Assembly (NCBI GenBank): GCA_016790575.1
Contig: JAEUOU010000010.1
Coordinates: 62,001-126,000 of the forward strand
Direction of reading: 5' to 3'
DNA from: Burkholderiaceae bacterium
GTDB taxonomy: Bacteria > Pseudomonadota > Gammaproteobacteria > Burkholderiales > Burkholderiaceae_C
Length of the DNA stretch: 64,000 nt
Positions 33,921 through 43,218 of this stretch are shown piece by piece (the stretch's first letter is position 1; every line of letters begins with the position of its first letter). The position numbers were made by a program, and so were the translations under genes. The notes below the pieces were generated by a model that saw nothing but the letters and a program-made list of their open reading frames with translations, ran no database searches and was not told the origin of the DNA.

Positions 33921-35408
33921 ATGCAGCAGGACATCCTCATCAACTGGGCGCCCCAGGAAACCCGCGTGGCCGTGGTGGAAAACGGAGCCGTGCAGGAAAT
34001 CCATGTCGAACGGACGCTGGAGCGTGGTCTGGTCGGCAATGTCTACCTGGGCAAGGTTGCGCGGGTGCTGCCCGGCATGCAGTCGGCATTCATCGACATC
34101 GGGTTGGACCGCGCGGCGTTCCTGCATGTCGCGGACGTCTGGCAACGCCAGGAGGGCGGGGAAACTCCGGCACAGTTGCGACAGGCGAATGGCAATGGGC
34201 AAGTGCCCAAGCCCATCGAAAAGCAGATATTCGAGGGCCAGGCGATCATGGTGCAGGTCATCAAGGACCCGATCGGCACCAAAGGCGCACGGCTTTCCAC
34301 CCAGATCAGCATTGCCGGCCGAATGCTGGTGTTTCTGCCCCAGGACGACCATATCGGCGTTTCGCAGAAGATCGCGCCCGACCAGCGCGACAGTCTGCGG
34401 TCGCGGGTGCAGGCGCTTGCCGGTAGCGCAGGCGGGGGCTTCATCCTGCGTACCAACGCCGAAGATGCCACCGATGCAGAACTGGCCGACGACATCGCCT
34501 ATTTGCGCAAGGCCTGGGCCCGGACGCGCGAGCGCGCAGGCAAACTGCCGCCGGCATCCCTCCTGCATCAGGATCTGGATCTGCTGCAGCGGGTTTTGCG
34601 CGATCTGGTCGGCGAAGGGACCCAGGCAATTCGGATCGATTCGAACGAACAGTTCCATCGTCTGATGACGTTCGGCCGGGAGTTCATGCCGGCTGCCGCC
34701 GCACGTCTTCAGCACTACAAGGGCGAGCGTCCCATCTTTGATCTTTATGGCATCGATGACGAGATTCTTCGCGCGCTGGGCCGGCGGGTCGAACTGAAGT
34801 CCGGTGGATACCTGATCGTGGATCAGACCGAGGCACTCACCACCATCGACGTCAATACCGGCGGTTTTGTGGGTGCCCGCAATTTCGACGACACCATCTT
34901 CAAGACCAATCTTGAAGCGGCCCAGGCCATTGCCCGCCAGCTGCGCCTGCGCAATCTGGGCGGTATCGTCATTGTGGATTTCATCGACATGTCACGCGAA
35001 GACCACCAGGAGGCGGTTCTGGCGGAGTTGCGCCGCCAGCTCGCGCGCGACCGGGTCAAGACCTCGTCGGGCAGTTTCTCGCAGCTGGGGCTGGTCGAGA
35101 TGACCCGCAAGCGCACCCGCGAATCGCTGGCCCATCTGCTGTGTCAGCCCTGTCCGGCCTGCGATGGCCGTGGCGTGGTGCGCACCGCGCGCACGGTGGC
35201 CTATGACATCCTGCGCGAGATCCTGCGGGAAGCGCGGCAGTTCAATCCGCGCGAATTCCGGGTGGTGGCCGCACCGGCGGTGATCGAACTGCTGCTGGAC
35301 GAGGAAAACCAGCACCTTGCGGGCCTGTCGGATTTCATCGGCAAACCGATCTCCCTGCAGACCGAGGCTGCGCTCGGGCCTGAACAATACGACATCGTGC
35401 TCCTGTGA
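33921..35408 (+). CDS. rng: Ribonuclease G
   Basis: 495 residues from ATG at 33921 (an alternative ATG at 33906 overlaps the maf stop). The endoribonuclease matures the 5' end of 16S rRNA and cleaves mRNA. ILINWAPQETRVAVVENGAV is followed by the S1 domain VGNVYLGKVARVLPGMQSAF and IDIGLDRAAFLHVADVW. The catalytic DNase I-like region has TIDVNTGGFVGARN and IVIVDFIDM. The zinc-link is CQPCPACDGRG. It lacks the long C-terminal scaffold of RNase E, so RNase G is the right call. It closes the eight-gene run begun by yebC. Confidence 0.94.
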   Translation: MQQDILINWAPQETRVAVVENGAVQEIHVERTLERGLVGNVYLGKVARVLPGMQSAFIDIGLDRAAFLHVADVWQRQEGGETPAQLRQANGNGQVPKPIEKQIFEGQAIMVQVIKDPIGTKGARLSTQISIAGRMLVFLPQDDHIGVSQKIAPDQRDSLRSRVQALAGSAGGGFILRTNAEDATDAELADDIAYLRKAWARTRERAGKLPPASLLHQDLDLLQRVLRDLVGEGTQAIRIDSNEQFHRLMTFGREFMPAAAARLQHYKGERPIFDLYGIDDEILRALGRRVELKSGGYLIVDQTEALTTIDVNTGGFVGARNFDDTIFKTNLEAAQAIARQLRLRNLGGIVIVDFIDMSREDHQEAVLAELRRQLARDRVKTSSGSFSQLGLVEMTRKRTRESLAHLLCQPCPACDGRGVVRTARTVAYDILREILREARQFNPREFRVVAAPAVIELLLDEENQHLAGLSDFIGKPISLQTEAALGPEQYDIVLL

Positions 35409-35426
35409 GCAGTGGCCGGCAGGCCG

Positions 35427-37217
35427 TCAGGCGGTGTCGGGCAGTGCGCCGCTGGGGTCAGCCGCCCGGTGCAGTCGTGCGTACAAGCCACCTTGCTCCA
35501 GCAGTGCGGCATGGGTGCCCTGTTCGACCACCCGGCCGCGGTTCATCACCACCACGCGGTCGGCATGTTCAATCGTGGACAGACGGTGCGCGACGATAAG
35601 GGTTGTGCGTCCCTGCATCAGGTGGGCCAAGGCGGTTTGCACGGCCCGTTCCGATTCCCCGTCGAGGGCTGACGTGGCTTCGTCAAGAATCAGGATGGGG
35701 GCGTCCTTGTAGAGGGCGCGCGCAATGGCCAGGCGCTGACGCTGTCCGCCGGACAACTGGGCCGCGTTGTGACCGAGTCGGGTGTCCATGCCCTGCGGCA
35801 GTCCGTCCACATGGTCGGCCAGATGGGCGGCCCGCAGGCACCGGGTGATGCGCTCCCGGTCGGGGATTTCTCCCAGGGCCACATTGGCGGCCAGCGTGTC
35901 GTTGAGCATCACGACATCCTGGCTGACCATGGCGAACTGGCGGCGCAGATCGGTCAGGCGGTAGTCCCGGATGTCCACACCATCAAGCAGTATCCTGCCG
36001 GCGCTGGCGGCAACAAAACGGGGCAACAGGTTGACCAGGGTCGTCTTTCCGGCGCCGGAGGGCCCGACAAAAGCGATCACTTCCCCGGCCCCGACCTGCA
36101 GATCGACTTGGTCGAGCGCGCAAACGCCGTCGGCAAAGCGCAACTGCGCCTTCTGCCACTCGATTTCCCCTCGGCACCGGCCGAGTGGGCGGCTGCCCGG
36201 CGTTTCGACCGGCACCTCGTCGAGCAGGCGCAGACCACGTTCGAGGGCAGCAACGCCACGGGTGATGGGGCCGGCGACATCGGCCAGGCGCCGGATCGGC
36301 GCAATCAGCATCAGCATGGCAGTGATGAAGGCGACAAACCCGCCAACCGTCACCGCATCGTGACCACCGGACTGGCTCTGCCACAACGCGATGGCTATCA
36401 CCGCAGACAGCGCGACCGCCGCGAGCAACTGGGTCAGTGGGGTCGTGGCGGCCGAGGCCATGGTCGCGCGCACCGCCAGCCGCCGCAACTGCTGGCTCAA
36501 CTGCCCGAACCGGCCGGCCTGCCCGGTTTGCGCGCCGTGCAGGCGGACCACGCGGTGCGCCAGGACGTTCTCTTCCACAACGTACGCCAGTTCATCGGTG
36601 GCAGCCTGGCTGTCACGGGTGAGGTGGTACAGACGCCGGGAAAACACCTTCATGATCCAGGCCACCCCCGGAACCGTCACACCGACGATCAGCGTCAGCT
36701 TCCAGTTCAGAAACAGCAGGTACGCGAGCAGCGCGAGCAAGGTGAAGCCGTCGCGAAAAACGGCCAGCAGCGCCTGGACCAGCAGCAGCGCCCCGGTCTG
36801 CACTTCGTAGACCACAGTGTTGGACAAGGCGCTGGCGGACTGGCGGCTGAACAGGCCCGGCTCGGCCTGCAGCAAACGGTCAAACAGGGCCTTGCGCAGG
36901 TCCAGCATGCCGTCGTTGGCGATTCGGGCCAGACCCACCTGGGAAACGAACTGCGCCAGGCCCCGGATGGCAAAGAGCCCGATCAGCGCGGCCGGTATCT
37001 GCCACAGCGGCAAGGCTCCGGCACTGAAGCCACGATCCAGCAGCGGCTGGAGCAGGGCGGGTATCAGGGGTTCCGTTGCAGCGCCGACCAATGCCGTGAG
37101 CAAAACCAGCGCCCAGAGGCTTCGCGGCCTGGAAAACCACGGAAGCAAGGCCCGAAGCCGATCGACCAATCGCGCAGGCGCGGGCGGTGTGGTCTCGGAT
37201 GCAGCGTGGTCGGACAT
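35427..37217 (-). CDS. msbA: Lipid A export ABC transporter, MsbA type
   Basis: 596 residues from ATG at 37217 (E. coli 582). It flips lipid A core across the inner membrane. Six N-terminal helices include LWALVLLTALVGAATEPLIP, then LLALLAYLLFLNWKLTLIVG. The nucleotide-binding domain has Walker A FVGPSGAGKTTLVNLLPR, signature LSGGQRQRLAIARALYKDA, Walker B ILILDEATSALDGESE, and the H-loop in TTLIVAHRLSTIEHADR. It is an exporter half-transporter; MsbA is the likeliest member, though other ABC exporters share this plan. The gene is convergent with rng (18 bases) and divergent from tolB. Confidence 0.9.
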   Translation of the reverse strand: MSDHAASETTPPAPARLVDRLRALLPWFSRPRSLWALVLLTALVGAATEPLIPALLQPLLDRGFSAGALPLWQIPAALIGLFAIRGLAQFVSQVGLARIANDGMLDLRKALFDRLLQAEPGLFSRQSASALSNTVVYEVQTGALLLVQALLAVFRDGFTLLALLAYLLFLNWKLTLIVGVTVPGVAWIMKVFSRRLYHLTRDSQAATDELAYVVEENVLAHRVVRLHGAQTGQAGRFGQLSQQLRRLAVRATMASAATTPLTQLLAAVALSAVIAIALWQSQSGGHDAVTVGGFVAFITAMLMLIAPIRRLADVAGPITRGVAALERGLRLLDEVPVETPGSRPLGRCRGEIEWQKAQLRFADGVCALDQVDLQVGAGEVIAFVGPSGAGKTTLVNLLPRFVAASAGRILLDGVDIRDYRLTDLRRQFAMVSQDVVMLNDTLAANVALGEIPDRERITRCLRAAHLADHVDGLPQGMDTRLGHNAAQLSGGQRQRLAIARALYKDAPILILDEATSALDGESERAVQTALAHLMQGRTTLIVAHRLSTIEHADRVVVMNRGRVVEQGTHAALLEQGGLYARLHRAADPSGALPDTA

Positions 37218-37342
37218 GGTGGCGGAGGATTCTACGGGCGGCCCCACGGTTGGGCCGGTAAAGGCGGCGCACCGGCCCGAAAGGCAGCGGCGGCCGTGCG
37301 ATACTGCGCTTCCGTTTGAATCAGCCGCATAGCATTTCGGGC

Positions 37343-38653
37343 ATGGATCTTTCCTTTCAGTTGCAGCAGTCCCGCTTTCTCCTTTCCCGGCGGCATGCCT
37401 TGGCCGCCATGGCGGCATGGCCGGTTGTGCCGGCCCTGGCCCAGTTTCGGGTCGAAGTAACCGGTGTGGGACTGACGCAACTTCCTTTGGCCGTGGCGCC
37501 ATTGCGAGGCGAGACGGCCGGGCTGCCCTCTGTCAGCGCCATCGTTGCCGCCGACCTGGAACGCAGCGGCCAGTTTCGGCTGGCGGATACCGCCGGTGCG
37601 CCACCGCTGGACGAACTCAGCCGCCCTGACCTGGCCGCGTGGCGTCAGCGTGGCGCGGACTCTCTGGTCACGGGAAGCATCAATCGCCTGGCCGATGGCC
37701 GCATGGATGTCCGGTTTCGCTTGTGGGACCTTGTCCGGGGCCAGGACCTTGGCGGCCAGAGTTACGCGGTTGACGCGGGCGAATTGCGGCTGGTAGCGCA
37801 TCGGGTGGCCGATTTCGTCTATGAAAAGCTGACGGGCGAACGGGGCGTTTTCTCATCGCGGATCGCCTATGTGACCCGTGTGGGGGGGCGCCACACCGTG
37901 TGGGTGGCTGATTCGGATGGGGAAAGCCCTCGTTCGGCGCTTGTCAGTCCCGAGCCGATCATTTCCCCGACCTGGTCACCCAACGGGCAGTCGCTGGCTT
38001 ACGTTTCTTTCGAATCGCGCAAGCCGGTGGTCTTCATTCATGATGTGGCAACCGGTCGTCGGCGTCTGCTGGCCAATTTCCGCGGGTCCAACAGCGCACC
38101 TGCCTGGGCGCCGAACGGCGCGACGGTGGCCCTCACCCTCAGCCGTGACGGCGGATCGCAATTGTTTCTCATGGATGCGACGGGTGGCGAACCGCGCCGG
38201 CTGGAAACCAGTTCGTCGATTGATACCGAACCCTGTTTTTCGCCGGACGGCCGGTGGGTCTATTTCGTCAGCGACCGAGGCGGTTCGCCCCAGATCTACC
38301 GCATTGCCGTACGCGGGGGGACGGCGGAGCGGGTGAGCTTTGACGGAACGTACAACATATCGCCGGCGTTGAGTCCGGATGGCCGCTTCATGGCGTTTGT
38401 CAGTCGCAGCGCGAGCGCCTTTCGACTACAGCTGATGGAGCTGTCCTCGGGGACAGTCACGGCGCTGACCGACACGCAGCACGACGAAAGTCCCAGTTTT
38501 GCCCCCAACAGCCGGCTCATCATGTACGCCACGCAGGTTCAGGGACGGGAGGCGTTGATGACAACGACGGTGGATGGGCGTATCAAGACGCGGTTGGCTG
38601 GACAGGCGGGTGACATTCGCGAGCCGGCCTGGGGGCCGTTTCCAAACGCCTGA
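37343..38653 (+). CDS. tolB: Tol-Pal system protein TolB
   Basis: 436 residues from ATG at 37343. The signal segment [19 protein letters not shown] is followed by the N-domain and a six-bladed beta-propeller (repeats such as [71 protein letters not shown]). TolB is periplasmic and links Pal to the TolQRA motor, keeping the outer membrane attached during division. The leader contains an Arg-Arg pair, unusual for TolB. tolQRA is not upstream; instead msbA faces away. pal follows 42 bases later. Confidence 0.95.
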   Translation: MDLSFQLQQSRFLLSRRHALAAMAAWPVVPALAQFRVEVTGVGLTQLPLAVAPLRGETAGLPSVSAIVAADLERSGQFRLADTAGAPPLDELSRPDLAAWRQRGADSLVTGSINRLADGRMDVRFRLWDLVRGQDLGGQSYAVDAGELRLVAHRVADFVYEKLTGERGVFSSRIAYVTRVGGRHTVWVADSDGESPRSALVSPEPIISPTWSPNGQSLAYVSFESRKPVVFIHDVATGRRRLLANFRGSNSAPAWAPNGATVALTLSRDGGSQLFLMDATGGEPRRLETSSSIDTEPCFSPDGRWVYFVSDRGGSPQIYRIAVRGGTAERVSFDGTYNISPALSPDGRFMAFVSRSASAFRLQLMELSSGTVTALTDTQHDESPSFAPNSRLIMYATQVQGREALMTTTVDGRIKTRLAGQAGDIREPAWGPFPNA

Positions 38654-38695
38654 ACCCGGATAACCACGAACACCTGAATCGAGGGAGAAACATTG

Positions 38696-39286
38696 ATGAC
38701 TGTTCAAAACCATCGCACGCATCTCGCGGGTCTGGCCTTTGCGCTGTTGCTGACCGCCTGCGGAACGGGTGTCAAGCTCGACGAGGGCGCCCCGGTCGAA
38801 GACCGCACCGGAACGGCGGTGACGGGTGTCCCGTCAGGGCAACCGTCTTCCGGCGCGGAGGCCGGTCGCACGTCGCCGACGCCGCCGAGCACGAGCCAGG
38901 GCACCCAGGTTGCCCCGGTGACCGTGACACCGAGCCCGACCGAGCCAGCCTCGCCGGTCGGTGCCAACCTGGTGTTTTTCGACTACGACAGTTTTGTCAT
39001 CAAGCCCGAGTTTCAGCTTGTGGTGGATGCCCATGCGCGTTATCTGCGCGCAAATCCTGGCAAGCGGGCCGTGGTCGAAGGGCACACGGACGAACGGGGC
39101 GGTCGGGAGTACAACGTCGCGCTGGGTCAAAAGCGGGCCGAAGCGGTGCAGCGGGCACTGGGCATCCTGGGTGTGGAATCGGCCCGTGTCGAGGCAATCA
39201 GCTTCGGCAAGGAAAAGCCCGCCCAGGCCGGTCAGGATGAGGCTGCGCACGCCCGCAACCGGCGTGCGGTGATTGTGGTGCGCTGA
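38696..39286 (+). CDS. pal: Peptidoglycan-associated lipoprotein Pal
   Basis: 196 residues. The leader ends in LAFALLLTACGTG with a lipobox Cys. A 70-residue Pro/Thr-rich linker follows, longer than in E. coli Pal (173 residues in total). The OmpA-like domain has VFFDYDSFVIKPEFQLVVDA, VVEGHTDERGGREYNVALGQ and KRAEAVQRALGILGV, the peptidoglycan-binding residues. It anchors the outer membrane to the wall and binds TolB. A GAGGGAGAAAC ribosome site precedes the ATG. The stop overlaps the cpoB start. Confidence 0.96.
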   Translation: MTVQNHRTHLAGLAFALLLTACGTGVKLDEGAPVEDRTGTAVTGVPSGQPSSGAEAGRTSPTPPSTSQGTQVAPVTVTPSPTEPASPVGANLVFFDYDSFVIKPEFQLVVDAHARYLRANPGKRAVVEGHTDERGGREYNVALGQKRAEAVQRALGILGVESARVEAISFGKEKPAQAGQDEAAHARNRRAVIVVR

Positions 39287-40137
39287 TGAGGGAGCTGTCT
39301 GGTTTCCACGCGGTGCTGCGTCCTGTCCTGCCGATTTTGGCGGCGGGTTGTCTGCTGTGGCCCGGGACTGCTGCGGCGCTTTTTTCTGACGACGAAGCGC
39401 GCAAGGCAATCCTGGATCTCCGTGCCCGGGTTGAGGCCAACCGCGGACAAGCCGAATCGGCCGACACGCGACTGGCCGACGAAAATGCAGTGCTCCGACG
39501 CAGTCTGCTGGACCTGCAGAATCAGATAGAGGCGCTGAAGGCAGATCTGGCCCGTCAGCGGGGCGCCAATGAACAACTGGCGCGCGAGATTGCCGAAGGG
39601 CAGCGACGTGAACGAGACGGCGCCCAAGGCGCGGTCCAGCGGGTCCAGGCGGTCGACGAGCGGATGCGATCGCTGGACGACCGGCTCAAGGTGATTGACG
39701 AACGGCTGCGCTCGCTGGAGCCGCTGAAGGTTCAGGCCGACGGTCGCGAACTCCTGGTCAGTGCGGCGGAAAAACGCGACTTCGATGCCGCATTTGCCGC
39801 GTTCCGTGCCGGTGACTTCGCCGCGGCCCAGTCGGGACTGCAGAACTTCCTGCGCCGGCATCCCGCCAGCGCGTACCAGCCGTCAGTGCATTTCTGGCTG
39901 GGCAACGCCCAGTACGCCCAGAAAGACTTCAAGGACGCGTTGGCGAGTTTTCGCGCCATGTTGGCGGATGCCGGTGATCATCCGCGCGTTCCCGATGCCC
40001 TCCTGTCCGTGGCCAACTGCCAGATCGAACTCAAGGACATCCGTGGGGCGCGCAAGACGCTGGAAGACCTGGTGCGACTGCACCCGAAAAGCGAAGCGGC
40101 CACGGCCGCGCGGGAACGCTTGCCCAAGCTGCGGTGA
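39286..40137 (+). CDS. cpoB: Cell division coordinator CpoB (YbgF)
   Basis: 283 residues. A hydrophobic leader (VLPILAAGCLLWPGTAAALF) predicts export. A trimeric coiled coil follows (RARVEANRGQAESADTRLAD, LLDLQNQIEALKADLARQRG). The C-terminal TPR domain has YQPSVHFWLGNAQYAQKDFK and GARKTLEDLVRLHPKSEAAT. CpoB coordinates the Tol machine with PBP1B during division. Its start codon overlaps the pal stop (TGATG), so translation is coupled. It ends the tolB-pal-cpoB set. Confidence 0.94.
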   Translation: MRELSGFHAVLRPVLPILAAGCLLWPGTAAALFSDDEARKAILDLRARVEANRGQAESADTRLADENAVLRRSLLDLQNQIEALKADLARQRGANEQLAREIAEGQRRERDGAQGAVQRVQAVDERMRSLDDRLKVIDERLRSLEPLKVQADGRELLVSAAEKRDFDAAFAAFRAGDFAAAQSGLQNFLRRHPASAYQPSVHFWLGNAQYAQKDFKDALASFRAMLADAGDHPRVPDALLSVANCQIELKDIRGARKTLEDLVRLHPKSEAATAARERLPKLR

Positions 40138-40173
40138 GATAGCGGCCTTCGGGCAAGGACTTAAAATCGCTTG

Positions 40174-41289
40174 ATGCAAGCGAACGAACTTTCCGCGCTC
40201 AGCCAGCAGGTGCTCTGGGCTGTATTCATTGTTTCCGCCCTGTTTGGCGTGATTGCCCAGAAAACTCATTTTTGCACCATGGGAGCGATCAGTGATGTCG
40301 TCAACATGGGCGACTGGAACCGCCTGCGGCAATGGGCGATGGCCGTTGGCGTCGGCATGATCGGCTTTGCCTCCATGGTCTGGCTGGGTTGGATCGATCC
40401 CGGCAAGAGCATTTATGCGGGTACCCGGTGGATCTGGTTGTCGGCATTGGTGGGTGGCGCATTCTTCGGGTTCGGCATGGTTCTCGCCTCCGGCTGCGGA
40501 AGCAAGACCCTCGTCCGGATCGGTGGCGGCAACCTGAAAGCCCTGGTGGTGTTTTTTGTCATGGGGTTTGCAGCGTTCGCGACCCTGAAAGGAATCACCG
40601 CCGTGTTGCGTGTCGCAACGGTCGATCGAGTCGCGGTGGAAATCAAGTCAGGCACCCAATTGCCGGGAATGGTGGCCTCGGTGCTCGGGCTGGACGCGCG
40701 GATTGCCGGCCTTGTTCTGGCCGGTCTGATCGGTGGTGCTCTGATCGTTTGGGCCCTGGCCGGCAGGGATTTTCGCAAGGCAGACAACCTGCTTGCCGGC
40801 TTCGGAATTGGCGCGGTGGTGGTGGCGATGTGGTGGGTGAGTGGCCGGCTTGGCTATGTTGCCGAACATCCGGAAACGCTTCAGGAGGCTTTTCTGGGGA
40901 CTACGACCGGCCGAATGGAAGCACTGACCTTCACTGCACCGATGGCCTACACGCTGGACTGGTTTGTCTTTTTCAGTGACAAAAGCAAGGTGCTGACCCT
41001 GGCGGTGGTTTCGGTCTTCGGTGTCGTGGCGGGCTCGGCATTGTGGGCCTTGCTCAGCCGCTCCTTCCGCTGGGAGGGTTTTGCGAGCACGGAAGATCTC
41101 GCCAATCACCTGGTTGGCGCCACGCTCATGGGGATCGGGGGGGTGACCGCCATGGGCTGCACGGTCGGTCAGGGGCTCAGCGGAATGTCCACTTTGAGCA
41201 TCACGAGTATGGTGGCGGTGCTTGGCATTGCGGCTGGCGCCGTTGCCGCATTTCGCTATCAGATGTGGCGCCTGGAACGCACCCTCTGA
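40174..41289 (+). CDS. YeeE/YedE family sulfur-compound transporter
   Basis: 371 residues with about nine transmembrane helices. The conserved Cys positions of the family are visible: KTHFCTMGAISDVVNMGDWN, LASGCGSKTLVRIGGG and GVTAMGCTVGQGLSGMSTLS. YeeE (TsuA) takes up thiosulfate through a line of Cys residues; YedE is linked to selenium. Which substrate applies here is unclear. It follows cpoB after 36 bases, and its stop overlaps the tcdA start codon, an arrangement suggesting co-transcription. A TTG codon one position upstream of the ATG is an alternative start. Confidence 0.9.
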   Translation: MQANELSALSQQVLWAVFIVSALFGVIAQKTHFCTMGAISDVVNMGDWNRLRQWAMAVGVGMIGFASMVWLGWIDPGKSIYAGTRWIWLSALVGGAFFGFGMVLASGCGSKTLVRIGGGNLKALVVFFVMGFAAFATLKGITAVLRVATVDRVAVEIKSGTQLPGMVASVLGLDARIAGLVLAGLIGGALIVWALAGRDFRKADNLLAGFGIGAVVVAMWWVSGRLGYVAEHPETLQEAFLGTTTGRMEALTFTAPMAYTLDWFVFFSDKSKVLTLAVVSVFGVVAGSALWALLSRSFRWEGFASTEDLANHLVGATLMGIGGVTAMGCTVGQGLSGMSTLSITSMVAVLGIAAGAVAAFRYQMWRLERTL

Positions 41290-42113
41290 TGGTGCCGCCG
41301 GAAGCGGACGGGTCGAAGAAATCATCGGCTGCGCCGACTGCGGATTTGCAGCGCCGGTTCGGCGGGCTTGATCGCCTCGTGGGCGGGCAGGCGGCAAATC
41401 GGGTGCGCCAGGGGCATGTTCTGGTGGTGGGGATCGGGGGGGTTGGTTCGTGGGCTGCAGAAGCTCTGGCCCGAACCGGTATGTGCCGTATCAGTCTGGT
41501 GGACCTGGACCATGTTGCCGAATCCAACATCAATCGTCAGGTGCATGCGCTCGACAGCACGATCGGGCAAGCCAAAGTGGAAGCCATGCGCGCCCGGATT
41601 GCCGAGATTCATCCGGCCTGTCGCGTCGACGCCATAGACGACTTCGTTACGCCAGAGAACTGGGAGACCCTCTGCCCGGATGGGGTCGACGTGGTGATCG
41701 ACGCCTGCGACGAGGTGCGTGTAAAAACAGCTCTGGCGGCGTGGGCACGGCGCACAGGCCGAGCGCTTGTTTTGGTCGGTGCTGCGGGTGGCAAGCGATC
41801 TGCGCAGGCGGTTGAACTTGACGATCTTGCGGCAGTGACCCACGACCCCTTGCTCGCTCAGGTTCGATACCGATTGCGCAAACACCACGCGGCGCCGCGA
41901 GGTACGGGCCGGATGAGGCTGGTGTGTGTTTTCAGCCGCGAACCGGTGATCGGCCCATCGCAATCCTGTGATGCGGCGGGGGATGGGAGCCTCAACTGTC
42001 ACGGATACGGGTCGCTGGTGACGGTGACCGCAACGTTCGGTTTGTGTGCGGCCAATTGGGCGATCAATTACCTTGCCGACCAGGAAAAGCGTGAAAAACA
42101 CGCTATAATCTAG
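41289..42113 (+). CDS. tcdA: tRNA threonylcarbamoyladenosine dehydratase TcdA (CsdL)
   Basis: 274 residues from ATG at 41289. An E1-like fold: DLQRRFGGLDRLVGGQ, the nucleotide-binding VLVVGIGGVGSWAAEALART and LVDLDHVAESNINRQVHALD. VVIDACDEVRVKTALAAWAR and LVLVGAAGGKRSAQAVELDD follow. NCHGYGSLVTVTATFGLCA ends the family part. TcdA closes t6A37 to cyclic ct6A in tRNAs that read ANN codons, which include tRNA-Lys; a tRNA-Lys gene lies just downstream, by chance or design. The 3' end holds the tRNA promoter -10. Confidence 0.95.
   Translation: MVPPEADGSKKSSAAPTADLQRRFGGLDRLVGGQAANRVRQGHVLVVGIGGVGSWAAEALARTGMCRISLVDLDHVAESNINRQVHALDSTIGQAKVEAMRARIAEIHPACRVDAIDDFVTPENWETLCPDGVDVVIDACDEVRVKTALAAWARRTGRALVLVGAAGGKRSAQAVELDDLAAVTHDPLLAQVRYRLRKHHAAPRGTGRMRLVCVFSREPVIGPSQSCDAAGDGSLNCHGYGSLVTVTATFGLCAANWAINYLADQEKREKHAII
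42104..42109 (+). promoter_or_regulatory. Perfect TATAAT -10 element for tRNA-Lys
   Basis: TATAAT lies 46 bases before the tRNA and overlaps the last codons of tcdA. A palindrome GCGTG/CACGC sits just upstream (42089-42103). No good -35 box is seen at 16-18 bases; TTGCCG at 42073 is too far. The -10 is strong, so a promoter is likely. Confidence 0.55.
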
Positions 42114-42154
42114 GGCTTGTCGCGATGCATTCACAGTGTGAGTGCGGATCGTGT

Positions 42155-42230
42155 GGGACGTTAGCTCAGTTGGTAGAGCAGCGGACTTTTAATCCGTTGG
42201 TCGCAGGTTCGAATCCTGCACGTCCTACCA
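42155..42230 (+). tRNA. tRNA-Lys (anticodon TTT)
   Basis: A 76-base cloverleaf with CCA encoded. The D-arm is TTAGCTCAGTTGGTAGAGCA. The anticodon arm GGACTTTTAATCC has anticodon TTT. The T-arm is GCAGGTTCGAATCCTGC. The acceptor pairs GGGACGT with ACGTCCT, leaving a G-T first pair. It reads AAA/AAG. A terminator follows directly. Confidence 0.97.
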
Positions 42231-42240
42231 GAACATCAAG

Positions 42241-42269
42241 GCCCGCAAACTTTCGGTTTGCGGGCTTTT
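42241..42269 (+). terminator. Rho-independent terminator after tRNA-Lys
   Basis: A ten-base stem GCCCGCAAAC/GTTTGCGGGC with a five-base loop is followed by TTTTC, eleven bases after the tRNA. Confidence 0.9.
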
Positions 42270-42334
42270 CTGTTTTCCGGGCCCCAAAAAACTGACGCGC
42301 CCCGGAGGCGCGTCGATTCAGACATGCTTTCGGA

Positions 42335-42553
42335 TCAGGCTGCTGCGGCTTTGCGAAGGATCACGTACAACTGGTCCTTCAGGTGCAGCTTTTCCTTCTT
42401 GAGGGTTTCAATCTCCTCGTGGGTTCCCGGGAGGATATGGTTTTCCATGTTCTTGATTTTCTGGTCCAGATCGTTGTGCTTGTCAAACAGATGCTGGAAA
42501 TGGTGGTCCGTGGTCTTGAGTCGGCTGATGAGGTCGCGATATTCGGGAAACAT
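42335..42553 (-). CDS. YdcH/DUF465 family coiled-coil protein
   Basis: 72 residues. FPEYRDLISRLKTTDHHFQH is followed by LFDKHNDLDQKIKNMENHIL and EEIETLKKEKLHLKDQLYVI. This is the helical DUF465 pattern: a small cytoplasmic coiled coil, function unknown. An AGGAGAGCCC ribosome site precedes the ATG at 42553. It stands alone between tRNA-Lys and the DUF697-like gene; the 119 bases upstream show nothing else. Confidence 0.9.
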   Translation of the reverse strand: MFPEYRDLISRLKTTDHHFQHLFDKHNDLDQKIKNMENHILPGTHEEIETLKKEKLHLKDQLYVILRKAAAA

Positions 42554-42672
42554 GGGCTCTCCTTGGTTGGGCGAAAGGCGGCAGCGACGCCGCCCTGCCG
42601 ATGTAACTGTACCCGATCATGCCCACGTGCCCGCCATCCGGGACGGACGACCTAGGCCATGATTTCGGGGCG

Positions 42673-43218
42673 TCAGCCGGGGTGAGGCAAGTCAACCCGT
42701 TCGACCATTTCGGTTTGTGCAGCGGACGGAATTCGCAACTGCGCTGCGACGGCAACGCGGACGCAGTCACGGATATGTTGCTCGCCGAGGTATCGAATGG
42801 CGGTATAGCCCATGACCGCAGCAGCTGCCTGTCCGGCCAGCGGCACATACCGCGCAGCCTGCTTCGCTGTCAGCCGTACACCAACTGCCTGCGCGGCGCG
42901 AAGGATCAGATCGCGGGTGATGAGTTTGCCGATCAGGATGGTTCCGACCATACCGACCGCCTTCTGGATGCGCTCTCGCTGTCCCGGCGTCAAGCGGTCG
43001 ATCTGATCCGGTAGCAGGCCGAATTCTCCGCTGATCCGGGGGATCAGGCGTGACAGCAACGCGGCGTCCACCGCCCAGTCAACGCCCGGTATCGGCACGG
43101 TGCTTGCCACACCCGCAACCAGGGCCCGCCGATGCAAAAGGGCGCGGCTGCGCCGAACCGCTTGTTCAAGGGCCGGGTTGCCGGCCGCCAGTTCCATGGA
43201 AGACGGTGGCCGTGCCAT
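42673..43218 (-). CDS. DUF697-like small hydrophobic protein
   Basis: 181 residues. The helical, Ala-rich core has HRRALVAGVASTVPIPGVDW, then AVGMVGTILIGKLITRDLIL, then YVPLAGQAAAAVMGYTAIRY. This pattern ('vp.pG.D......l...i..', later a Gly/Ala-rich membrane-embedding stretch and a late 'G.A....g') resembles DUF697/YcjF-type domains that are usually fused to GTPases. Here there is no GTPase. Function unknown. Its ATG overlaps the stop of the upstream GlsB-like gene by one base, so they are coupled. Confidence 0.68.
   Translation of the reverse strand: MARPPSSMELAAGNPALEQAVRRSRALLHRRALVAGVASTVPIPGVDWAVDAALLSRLIPRISGEFGLLPDQIDRLTPGQRERIQKAVGMVGTILIGKLITRDLILRAAQAVGVRLTAKQAARYVPLAGQAAAAVMGYTAIRYLGEQHIRDCVRVAVAAQLRIPSAAQTEMVERVDLPHPG

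Noticed and set aside
36880..37319. Plus-strand open frame across msbA (35769-37319)
   Set aside because: It is antisense to all conserved ABC motifs and has low-complexity Gln/Arg/Gly composition.
37218..37502. 95-codon upstream extension of msbA
   Set aside because: It overlaps the tolB start region, has no family similarity, and the MsbA N-terminus starts cleanly at 37217.
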